From the NCBI GenBank assembly GCA_003455275.1, contig DMRR01000103.1, positions 1 through 13,892 of the forward strand: DNA of 13,892 bases. Direction: 5' to 3'. Made by a program: the position numbers and the translations under genes. The DNA is from Bacteroidota bacterium. GTDB lineage: Bacteria > Bacteroidota > Bacteroidia > Chitinophagales > UBA10324. Shown in pieces: positions 1 to 6,243 of the stretch. The notes beneath the pieces were generated by a model. That model was given only the letters and a program-made list of their open reading frames with translations. It was not told the DNA's origin and searched no databases. Each line of letters opens with the position of its first letter. Within the stretch, counting starts at the first letter, position 1.

Positions 1-633
1 GTGAACAATTTTTGTTTTGTCAGTAACTGCATCTGCATACAACTTCACAAAATAATCATCGTTCTCCTGAGGAAGAATTAAATCCAGCCATATAAGTTTA
101 ATACCTTCTCTTTTTTCGCGCTGGCTCCAAGCATGCATCATATTGGGGTAATCCTGTTTACATAACACCACTTCATCGCCTGCTTTTAAATTCAATCCAA
201 AAATTATTGTCTCCAGCGCTTCGCTTGCGTTTCGGTTTATTGCAATTTCTTCCGATGAAACCCCTGCAAGTGAAGCAAGGTTTTCGCGCAATGGTTCACG
301 GCCCATATCAAGTGTTCGCCACATATAGTAAGTGGGCGCCTCGCATGCTAATCGGTTATACTTATCCAGCATATCCTGAACTATAATTGGTGATGGGCTC
401 ACACCGCCATTATTAAGATTGATGATAGAAGGTGAAACAGAATAGGCCAGGCGGATCTGCCGCCAATATTCTTCATCTGTAACTGCATCAGTTATTGTCT
501 TATGATCGAAAGATCTCAGCTTGCCAATCACTTCGCTGGCTCTTGCTTTTTGAAGAAAGGAAGGAAATGCAATACCGGTAACTGAAGTTACAGCCGCTGC
601 ACGAATAAAATTTCTTCGTGAATTGTTTTCCAT
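1..633 (-). CDS. Tat-exported class V aminotransferase (partial, C-terminus missing)
   Basis: Reading from ATG at 633, 211 codons stay open to the left edge, so only the N-terminal half is present. The protein begins MENNSRRNFIRAAAV and has a hydrophobic stretch up to about residue 26; SRRNFI matches the twin-arginine (Tat) signal, so export is predicted. After it come features of the fold-type I, class V aminotransferase/cysteine desulfurase family: NLNNGGVSPSP near residue 72 (the N-terminal substrate loop), EEIAINRNASEAL near 130-140 (cofactor phosphate region) and LNLKAGDEVV. The Schiff-base lysine would lie beyond the edge. Family members include isopenicillin-N-epimerase-like and desulfurase-like enzymes; the substrate cannot be told from sequence. 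The gene is divergent from a second class V enzyme 225 bases away, with related motifs (NNGGVSPSP versus NHGSFGSTP). Exported Tat-type members are known in Bacteroidota. Confidence 0.88.
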   Translation of the reverse strand, partial: MENNSRRNFIRAAAVTSVTGIAFPSFLQKARASEVIGKLRSFDHKTITDAVTDEEYWRQIRLAYSVSPSIINLNNGGVSPSPIIVQDMLDKYNRLACEAPTYYMWRTLDMGREPLRENLASLAGVSSEEIAINRNASEALETIIFGLNLKAGDEVVLCKQDYPNMMHAWSQREKREGIKLIWLDLILPQENDDYFVKLYADAVTDKTKIVH

Positions 634-858
634 GGAAAGAAAAATTTGTTGGCGTTAATGTAATTGAATTTCGGTTTGAAGAATTATCCGATCTGTAATA
701 AATATTCTATTGTACTTTTTGTTTTAATGAAAATATGAAAAAGTAAAAATGGTTAATACAATACTCCGATAAAATCTGCGGACTCAGTTTCATTAATAAT
801 CCGGACTACATGCTTGATTGAAAGAAAAAATATTTTGTGCGTCTTAATTTTTTCTGAT

Positions 859-2055
859 ATGAATTCACTTCCTCCTTACTCTAAATATGCAAACCTTTGG
901 CCGCTTGAAGGCAAAACAGTTTTTCTCAATCACGGTTCCTTTGGGTCCACTCCTCTTGCTATTTTAAAAAAGCAAGATGAATATCGAATGCGCATGGAAG
1001 CAGAGCCTGTTCGGTACATGATTACCGAGCTGGAAGATGTTTTGTGGAACAGCAAATCAATACTTGCTGCTTTTGTTGGGGCAAAGGCAAAAGATCTTGT
1101 TTTCATTCCGAATGCAACCTACGGAGTGAACACAGTTTTAAATAATTTTGATTTGAAAGAAGGCGATGAGGTAATCACACACAACCATGCATATGGAGCG
1201 TGCTGGAATACGCTTCAATATTATGTTGAGAAAGCAAAAGCAAAACTTATTGTTGCAGAAATTCCATTCCCGCTTAAATCAGAAGATGAAATTGTGGAAT
1301 CAATCATGAAAAGTGTTACATCGAAAACAAAACTTGCAATGATTGATCATGTAACCTCAGCAACCGGAATAATTTTCCCGATAAAAAAAATTACAGATGC
1401 TTTACACGAAAAAGGAGTCGAAGTTCTCATTGATGGAGCGCATGCACCGGGAATGCTCGAATTAAATATTGATTTCATTGGTGCCGAATACTACACAGGC
1501 AATTGTCATAAATGGATTTGCTCTCCTAAAGGATCTGCTGTGCTTCATGTTCGGGAAGACAAACAAAAAGGATTTCGGCCGCTTACTGTAAGTCATGTTT
1601 ATGATAAAAAAGTTGGCGACAAATTATGGTCATCACATTTTTTCTGGCCCGGCACTTCCGACTATTCAGCATATGCGTGTGTAGGTGATACCATTCAATA
1701 TGTTGGTTCGATAATGAATGATTGGAAAGATCTTCGCAACTATAATCACAACCTTGTAGTGCAAGGAAGAAAAATTTTACTTGAAGCATTAAACGCTGAA
1801 GCACCTTGTCCTGAATCTATGCTTGGCAACCTTGCCACCGTTCCATTGAAACTTACATTCAACGCGCCGGAATCATTTTTCAATTATATCCATCCGCTCT
1901 GGCAAACATTGATGAATGATTACAATATTCAGGTTCCAATTTTTGGGTGGTCGCGCACAAACCCAAAATGGTGGCTACGAATTGCAACCCAGGCATACAA
2001 TTCAATTGAACAAGTTCAATACCTGGCGCAAGCACTGAAAAAAGAATTGCACTGA
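859..2055 (+). CDS. Cytoplasmic class V aminotransferase, isopenicillin-N-epimerase-like
   Basis: This 398-residue PLP enzyme is complete. The frame extends upstream to a TTG at 814, but ATG at 859 is preferred because homologous sequence (MNSLPPYSKYANLWPLEG) begins there. Motifs in order: NHGSFGSTP near residue 24-32, FIPNATYGVNTVL near 82-94, HVTSATGIIFPI near 164-175, LIDGAHAPG with the cofactor-binding Asp about 192 and His about 195, and YYTGNCHKW with the Schiff-base Lys about 218. The NHGSFG plus CHKW pair is typical of the isopenicillin-N-epimerase-like branch, whose bacterial members mostly have unknown substrates and can be racemases, desulfurases or lyases. It has no signal peptide, unlike its divergent neighbour. 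No Shine-Dalgarno is seen upstream, which is normal for Bacteroidota. Transcription should end at the palindrome just downstream. Confidence 0.93.
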   Translation: MNSLPPYSKYANLWPLEGKTVFLNHGSFGSTPLAILKKQDEYRMRMEAEPVRYMITELEDVLWNSKSILAAFVGAKAKDLVFIPNATYGVNTVLNNFDLKEGDEVITHNHAYGACWNTLQYYVEKAKAKLIVAEIPFPLKSEDEIVESIMKSVTSKTKLAMIDHVTSATGIIFPIKKITDALHEKGVEVLIDGAHAPGMLELNIDFIGAEYYTGNCHKWICSPKGSAVLHVREDKQKGFRPLTVSHVYDKKVGDKLWSSHFFWPGTSDYSAYACVGDTIQYVGSIMNDWKDLRNYNHNLVVQGRKILLEALNAEAPCPESMLGNLATVPLKLTFNAPESFFNYIHPLWQTLMNDYNIQVPIFGWSRTNPKWWLRIATQAYNSIEQVQYLAQALKKELH

Positions 2056-2074
2056 TGTGAAACTGTTTTCATAC

Positions 2075-2116
2075 AAACAAAAACGGCTCACATAATTATG
2101 TGAGCCGTTTTTGTTT
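2075..2116. terminator. Bidirectional terminator, 42-bp perfect palindrome
   Basis: The two 21-base arms, centred between 2095 and 2096, are perfectly complementary, with a GC-rich middle (CGGCTCAC / GTGAGCCG) and A/T ends. On either strand the stem is followed by a U-rich run, so it can end the class V aminotransferase gene (plus, stop at 2055) and the OmpA-family gene (minus, stop at 2131). In RNA the central AATT would form the loop. Confidence 0.93.
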
Positions 2117-2130
2117 AATTCAAGGAAAAA

Positions 2131-3882
2131 TTATTTGTCAGTCTTCGGGTCGAATACTCTGAATTCAACGCGACGATTGTAATACTGCTGTCCTTCGTAT
2201 TTCTCGTTATAACCATCCGGCAGGTTCTTAATCAAATTATCTGTTTCGCCACTATGCTTTGTTATAATTCTATTAGGATCTATACCATAATTATCAACTA
2301 AGAATTTTTTAGCATTGTTTACACGACGGGTAGAAAGATCTTCGTTGTATGAGTTGGAAGCACGGATGTCAGTATTGCCTGTGGCAACAATTTTCAAATC
2401 AGGATACATCTTCATAACAGTAGCAATATATTTCATACGCTCATACATTTCAGGCTTAATGAAATCTTTGTCCAGATCAAAGAAGATCATTGGCAACCAC
2501 CAATATCCACCTTTACCTGATCCACCGCCGGTATCTGTAATTGTTTTTCCGTTTGCATCAACCAATGTTCCCGGAGGAGTGTTTGGTTCCTGATCCTGAA
2601 AATCCGGAACGCCATCTTTATCGCTATCAACCGGAACACCATCGCCTCCAACTTTTGCACCTTCTGGTGAGAATGGATCTTTATCTAAATAATCAGGAAC
2701 GCCATCATGATCAGAATCTTTGGTGACGCCATGTGTATCTACAATTGCTCCCGGGGCTGTAGCAGGTTCACGATCCAGTTGATTTACAACTCCGTCATCA
2801 TCGGTGTCAACTAACTGATCAACATTTTTCTTTTCTAAAGTTTGAATTGCGTCATAGGTATAGTCTTCAGGATTCTGCCAATAGAGCGGTTCTACTCTTT
2901 TTTTACCACCAAGATAAACACCAAGTGATGCACTAAGATAATGATAGGTATCAAAATTTCCTGTTAGCACAGGATCAGAAGATGGATGTTCTTGCCAACG
3001 CTGACCATCTATTAAATCATCATTGGTAATAGTAATTTTTTCCATCAAAGTAAGATCGATATTGCGGCTTAAGTGAAATCCCATTCCTATGCTTGATGTA
3101 ACAATTGGTTTAGTTACACGATCTAAAAATTTAGGTTGATCTGGTTGTCCTTCACCTGAAGTTTCATAAGTGTTATCCATCATCGCTTTCAAGGCAGATA
3201 ATGTTTGCTTATGCGTAGTGTATGTACCATTGGTATATACAGAAAGAAAGTCATATCGATTTCCACTGGCATCAAGTGCATTCATTTTAGTAAGATAAAT
3301 CATAGCACCGCCACCGAGTCCTCCATAAATATTTACCTTTCTGTCGCGGGAGACTTTGTGATAACCAATATTGTTTATCGTCAATACCAATTGAGCATTT
3401 ACTTCATCGATATTGGTTTTGTAGTTGTAATAAAACACACCACCATGACCGAGATAATCAGTAGCAGGTTTAAATCCATTCAGTACCGGATTGTTTGATA
3501 AACCGGTATTGCCCTGCCAATTTAATCCCTTTGCATTTCCATGTAACACTTGTCCTTTAATGCTTACAGCGTAGCCAAGAGATTTACGAACTTCAAGTCC
3601 CATTCCCATTCCGCCCTGAGAAGAAACATCACCACTCACGAATAATAAACCTCCATTAACAGCAACTTCCCATTTATTTTTTGGCTTTGGAGGGAAGATA
3701 TATTGTGCCTTTTCAAAATCTTTTTGTTGCTGCATGTTGTGTTTGGAAATAACAGTACTATCCCCAAGAACATCGCGGTAGATCGGAAGAATTGGTTTGT
3801 AACCATCAGGTGTCTGAGCAAATGAATTCAGACATATGATTCCGAGTAAAATTGTTAGGGTTGAAAAGTAAAATTTTCTCAT
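2131..3882 (-). CDS. OmpA-family outer-membrane protein with thrombospondin type 3 repeats
   Basis: The 583-residue protein links the outer membrane to peptidoglycan. Residues 1-22 are a signal peptide (MRKFYFSTLTILLGIICLNSFA, cleaved near AQ). Residues about 50-345 look like a beta-barrel or porin-type domain with alternating, aromatic-rich strands and Gly-rich turns. Residues about 358-450 hold three Asp-rich calcium-binding thrombospondin type 3 units (VDTDDDGVVN, KDSDHDGVPD, VDSDKDGVPD) spaced 30 residues apart. From residue about 466 (FFDLDKDFI) comes the OmpA C-terminal domain: TGNTDIRASNSYNEDLSTRRV carries Asp505 and Arg520, at the same 15-residue spacing as the diaminopimelate-binding Asp271 and Arg286 of E. 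coli OmpA. This barrel-TSP3-OmpA layout is common in Bacteroidota. It is monocistronic, with a good promoter upstream and a shared terminator downstream. Confidence 0.95.
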   Translation of the reverse strand: MRKFYFSTLTILLGIICLNSFAQTPDGYKPILPIYRDVLGDSTVISKHNMQQQKDFEKAQYIFPPKPKNKWEVAVNGGLLFVSGDVSSQGGMGMGLEVRKSLGYAVSIKGQVLHGNAKGLNWQGNTGLSNNPVLNGFKPATDYLGHGGVFYYNYKTNIDEVNAQLVLTINNIGYHKVSRDRKVNIYGGLGGGAMIYLTKMNALDASGNRYDFLSVYTNGTYTTHKQTLSALKAMMDNTYETSGEGQPDQPKFLDRVTKPIVTSSIGMGFHLSRNIDLTLMEKITITNDDLIDGQRWQEHPSSDPVLTGNFDTYHYLSASLGVYLGGKKRVEPLYWQNPEDYTYDAIQTLEKKNVDQLVDTDDDGVVNQLDREPATAPGAIVDTHGVTKDSDHDGVPDYLDKDPFSPEGAKVGGDGVPVDSDKDGVPDFQDQEPNTPPGTLVDANGKTITDTGGGSGKGGYWWLPMIFFDLDKDFIKPEMYERMKYIATVMKMYPDLKIVATGNTDIRASNSYNEDLSTRRVNNAKKFLVDNYGIDPNRIITKHSGETDNLIKNLPDGYNEKYEGQQYYNRRVEFRVFDPKTDK

Positions 3883-3931
3883 GTGTCGTAAAAATTGTTA
3901 ATTGTATTCGATGGGGGCTTTTCCTTGGTTT

Positions 3932-3962
3932 CAAAAGTAAAATTAGTTTTCACATTTTCAAA
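3932..3962 (-). promoter_or_regulatory. Bacteroidota-type promoter for the OmpA-family gene
   Basis: Read on the minus strand, TTTG (3959-3962) and TACTTTTG (3932-3939) are separated by 19 bases. This matches the Bacteroidota primary-sigma consensus (TTTG, then TAnnTTTG). The start site would fall near 3925-3928, giving a leader of about 45 bases before the ATG at 3882. Confidence 0.75.
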
Positions 3963-4016
3963 TCATGAAAAAGCAATGTTAATTTTTCCTATTAGCAGAG
4001 TTCGAATATGAAAGGG

Positions 4017-4991
4017 CTACTTCTTCCTTTCAGTAGTAAAAAGGACTAACCGGGAGAGTGAATCCCGTGCAGGAGTTTCTGCGAATTGGTTAATGATATT
4101 AATTGCCTCGTCCTTGTACTGATTCATTTTTTCAGATGCATAACTAATTCCTTTTTTTTCTTTTATCATTTCAATTAAATCTTCAACTTTATCAGGTTCT
4201 TTGCTGTGATTCTTTATAATAGAAACAATTTTTTTTCTCTCAGCTGAAGTACAGTTATTTAATGTAAAAATAAGCGGGAGTGTTATTTTCTTTTCCTTTA
4301 AATCAAGGCCATGAGGTTTTCCGGTGTCATCGTTTCCAAGGTCTAGTAAATCATCTTTTATCTGAAAAGCAATTCCAACCTTTTCTCCGAACAAGCGCAT
4401 CATTTCAATTTCTTTTTCACTTGCCCCAGATGATGCTGCGCCTACTGCGCAGGCCGAAGAAATAAGTGATGCTGTTTTTTGCCTTATTATTTCAAAATAA
4501 ATTTCTTCACTTATGTTTAACTTCCTTGTTTTTTCAATTTGCAATAATTCGCCTTCACTCATTTCGCGAACGGCATTAGAAACAATTTCAAGTAAGCGAA
4601 AATCCTTATTCCCGACTGATAACAGAAGCCCTTTTGATAAAAGATAATCTCCAACAAGAACGGCAATTTTATTTTTCCATATTGCATTGATAGAAAAAAA
4701 TCCTCTTCTCTCATCGGCATCATCTACCACATCATCATGGACAAGTGTGGCTGTATGAAGTAATTCAATCAAGGAAGCACCTCGATATGTTGATTCTGAA
4801 ATTTGCCCGCAAACCGAAGCAGAAAGAAAAACGAACATCGGCCTTACTTTTTTCCCTTTCTGTTTTACTATGTAATTCATTATGGTGTCAAGCAAGGGAG
4901 TCTTGCTCTTCATTGCCAATCTGAATTTTTCTTCAAAGATTCTTAATTCATTTTCAATTGGCTTTCGGATATCTTCCAGAGATGGCTGCAT
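4017..4991 (-). CDS. ispB: Long-chain polyprenyl diphosphate synthase (IspB type)
   Basis: The 324-residue trans-prenyltransferase condenses isopentenyl diphosphate onto an allylic primer, most likely making the menaquinone side chain. It carries KGKKVRP (residues 45-51), the first Asp-rich motif HDDVVDDADERRG (Asp86, Asp87, Asp90), GDYLLSKG (114-121), KTASLI (172-177) and the second Asp-rich motif QIKDDLLD (Asp213, Asp214, Asp217), followed by GKPHGLDLKEKKITLPLI. The residue five places before the first motif is Ala (ATLVHDD), not an aromatic; in this family a small residue there permits long chains, and the E. coli octaprenyl synthase has the same feature. Final chain length cannot be read from sequence. 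It is the second gene of a tight pair: its ATG lies 5 bases after the DUF3109 stop and has an AAGGAG ribosome site, so translational coupling is likely. I see no hairpin terminator downstream. Confidence 0.93.
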   Translation of the reverse strand: MQPSLEDIRKPIENELRIFEEKFRLAMKSKTPLLDTIMNYIVKQKGKKVRPMFVFLSASVCGQISESTYRGASLIELLHTATLVHDDVVDDADERRGFFSINAIWKNKIAVLVGDYLLSKGLLLSVGNKDFRLLEIVSNAVREMSEGELLQIEKTRKLNISEEIYFEIIRQKTASLISSACAVGAASSGASEKEIEMMRLFGEKVGIAFQIKDDLLDLGNDDTGKPHGLDLKEKKITLPLIFTLNNCTSAERKKIVSIIKNHSKEPDKVEDLIEMIKEKKGISYASEKMNQYKDEAINIINQFAETPARDSLSRLVLFTTERKK

Positions 4992-4996
4992 GACAA

Positions 4997-5593
4997 TTAG
5001 TTCTCCTTCTTATTTAATTCTGATTTCTCTTCTATAAATTTTGCAGCGCCTTCTAATTGAGTAAACCAATCCTGACCATATTTCCGGATCAATGCATTTT
5101 TTACAAACTGGTAAACCGGAACACCTAACTGTTTGCCATGCGAGCATGCAGGGGAACAAATTTTCCATCGCTCGTAATTTACTGCATCATAATTTTTATA
5201 AGATTTAATTCTAACTGGATATAAATGACATGAAATGGGTTTTTGAAAGTCTGTTTTTCCCTCTTTGTAGGCTTTTTCAATGGCACATTTTGCTACTTCA
5301 TTTTCAAAATATACATAAGCACATCTGCCTTTTCCGTTGATTAATGGTGTTACAAAATCTCCATCAGAATCTACCAACCATTTTCCGAGTTTTTCAATTA
5401 CCGAAATTCCGTCCTGCTCCATGTAAGGCTTTACTTTTGAAAAAATTTCCTCCAATATCTGCGTTTCATTCGGGTTTAATGGGGCCCCGGATTCGCCGGC
5501 CACGCAACATTCGCCTTTACATTTTTGGAGATTGCATACAAACTCTTTCTCAATAAGATCATCAGATACAATTGTATTATCAATTAAAATCAT
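4997..5593 (-). CDS. DUF3109 family Cys-rich, probably metal-binding protein
   Basis: The 198-residue soluble protein starts at ATG 5593 (MILIDNTIVSDD); a TTG three codons upstream is in frame but unlikely. The N-terminal cluster C-x4-C-x3-CC (Cys20, 25, 29, 30; VCNLQKCKGECC) followed by GAPL is the hallmark of DUF3109, which resembles the YkgJ-type zinc- or iron-chelating families. Further cysteines sit in GRCAYVYFE, KCAIEK, ISCHLYPVR and KICSPACSHG, giving nine in all, with the ordered set expected for a bound metal or Fe-S cluster. The true cofactor and function are unknown. It is the first gene of a pair with the polyprenyl synthase, 5 bases apart. I found no clear promoter upstream. Confidence 0.9.
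   Translation of the reverse strand: MILIDNTIVSDDLIEKEFVCNLQKCKGECCVAGESGAPLNPNETQILEEIFSKVKPYMEQDGISVIEKLGKWLVDSDGDFVTPLINGKGRCAYVYFENEVAKCAIEKAYKEGKTDFQKPISCHLYPVRIKSYKNYDAVNYERWKICSPACSHGKQLGVPVYQFVKNALIRKYGQDWFTQLEGAAKFIEEKSELNKKEN
5003..5008 (-). promoter_or_regulatory. Shine-Dalgarno site for the polyprenyl synthase gene
   Basis: Read on the minus strand this is AAGGAG, 11 bases before the ATG at 4991, lying over the last codons of the upstream DUF3109 gene. It stands out because most genes here show no clear Shine-Dalgarno. It suggests the synthase is re-initiated or coupled after the upstream stop. Confidence 0.6.
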
Positions 5594-5658
5594 GGCCGGC
5601 AAATATGGCTTTTATCCTCTTGTGGAATTAATGTTTGAAAGTCAGATGAAAAAATTCC

Positions 5659-5691
5659 TTTGTCTGTCTCAAATTTTTTACTATACTTTTG
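5659..5691 (+). promoter_or_regulatory. Bacteroidota-type promoter for the GxxExxY gene
   Basis: TTTG (5659-5662) and TACTTTTG (5684-5691) are separated by 21 bases, a full match to the Bacteroidota consensus. The start site would be near 5695-5698, only about 17-20 bases before ATG 5715. This argues against longer in-frame starts upstream, such as 5532. Confidence 0.72.
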
Positions 5692-5714
5692 TGTCCCTTT
5701 TTAAAACAGGCATT

Positions 5715-6104
5715 ATGACCGATACCGAAAAACTCATTGAGAAAATAACTACCTGCGCTACGCGGGTACATGAAGAATTAGGCCCGGGATTTCCTGAACG
5801 GATATATCAGGAAGCACTTGTTAAAGAGTTCCAAAGAAGCAAAGTGGAATTCAAAACAAAAGAAACAAAAGTTAAAATGCTTGATGGCGTTCCGCACGGT
5901 GCCCCAAGGACAGAGTATTATCTTGGAAATATTATGCTCGAGCTCAAAGCTCTTCCACGGCTTGAGGTCCCGCACATGGTTCTTTTCAGCAATGCACTTT
6001 ATAAGACCGAACAGGAACTTGGGTTGATGATTAATTTCGGAACTCAGCAAATGCAAATTCGAACCAGACAGAATACCAGTATTTCTGTTGATGAAGAAGT
6101 TTAA
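5715..6104 (+). CDS. Divergent GxxExxY family protein (PD-(D/E)XK-like fold)
   Basis: The 129-residue protein starts at ATG 5715 (MTDTEKLIEKI). The frame is open further upstream, but that part overlaps the opposite DUF3109 gene and the promoter, and does not resemble the family. The name-giving motif is present as GFPERIY (residues 25-31) after VHEELGPG, then a conserved IMLELKAL near residues 75-82 and the closing ELGLMINFG near 102-110. The family has a PD-(D/E)XK nuclease-like fold but no settled function. Several residues usually seen in the core are changed here: the usual R-x-D before the ELK strand reads RTE and is one residue shorter, and the usual Q-xxx-Y after the conserved His reads L-xxx-A. 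The gene stands alone, with its own promoter and terminator. Family assignment is firm; activity is doubtful. Confidence 0.88.
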   Translation: MTDTEKLIEKITTCATRVHEELGPGFPERIYQEALVKEFQRSKVEFKTKETKVKMLDGVPHGAPRTEYYLGNIMLELKALPRLEVPHMVLFSNALYKTEQELGLMINFGTQQMQIRTRQNTSISVDEEV

Positions 6105-6127
6105 TTAAAATTTCAAAACCATTTTCG

Positions 6128-6166
6128 AAACCCTCTTTTCAGTTGAACAGAGGGTTTTGTTTTTTT
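6128..6166 (+). terminator. Rho-independent terminator after the GxxExxY gene
   Basis: AAACCCTCT (6128-6136) pairs with AGAGGGTTT (6149-6157). After one mismatch, the inner TTCA and TGAA also pair. A T-rich run continues to 6166. It lies 24 bases after the stop codon at 6104 and separates this gene from the vWA gene. Confidence 0.88.
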
Positions 6167-6228
6167 CGAACTATCTTATTCAGAATACAGACTTTACAAA
6201 CTGAAAATGCGTTATTGGCTCGCAAGAA

Positions 6229-6236
6229 TATATTTG
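6229..6236 (+). promoter_or_regulatory. Possible -7 promoter element of the vWA gene
   Basis: TATATTTG is an exact TAnnTTTG match just 7 bases before the GTG start at 6244. No TTG lies at the expected distance upstream, so this is only half a promoter. If used, transcription would begin almost at the start codon. Confidence 0.35.
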
Positions 6237-6243
6237 ACCGCAG

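Noticed and set aside
814..858. TTG start giving 15 extra residues on the class V aminotransferase
   Set aside because: Family-like sequence starts at the ATG at 859, and the extra residues look like noncoding leader.
634..858. Divergent promoter pair between the two aminotransferase genes
   Set aside because: Only partial matches (for example TACTTTTT or TATTTTG) without a TTG at proper spacing were found, so no promoter is called; no RNA gene is visible either.
3883..4016. Terminator for the DUF3109-polyprenyl synthase unit
   Set aside because: No stable stem followed by a T run is visible; only the downstream OmpA promoter is supported.
5532..5714. Upstream extension of the GxxExxY frame to 5532
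   Set aside because: It overlaps the opposite DUF3109 gene and the promoter at 5659-5691, and its residues do not resemble the family; ATG 5715 is the supported start.
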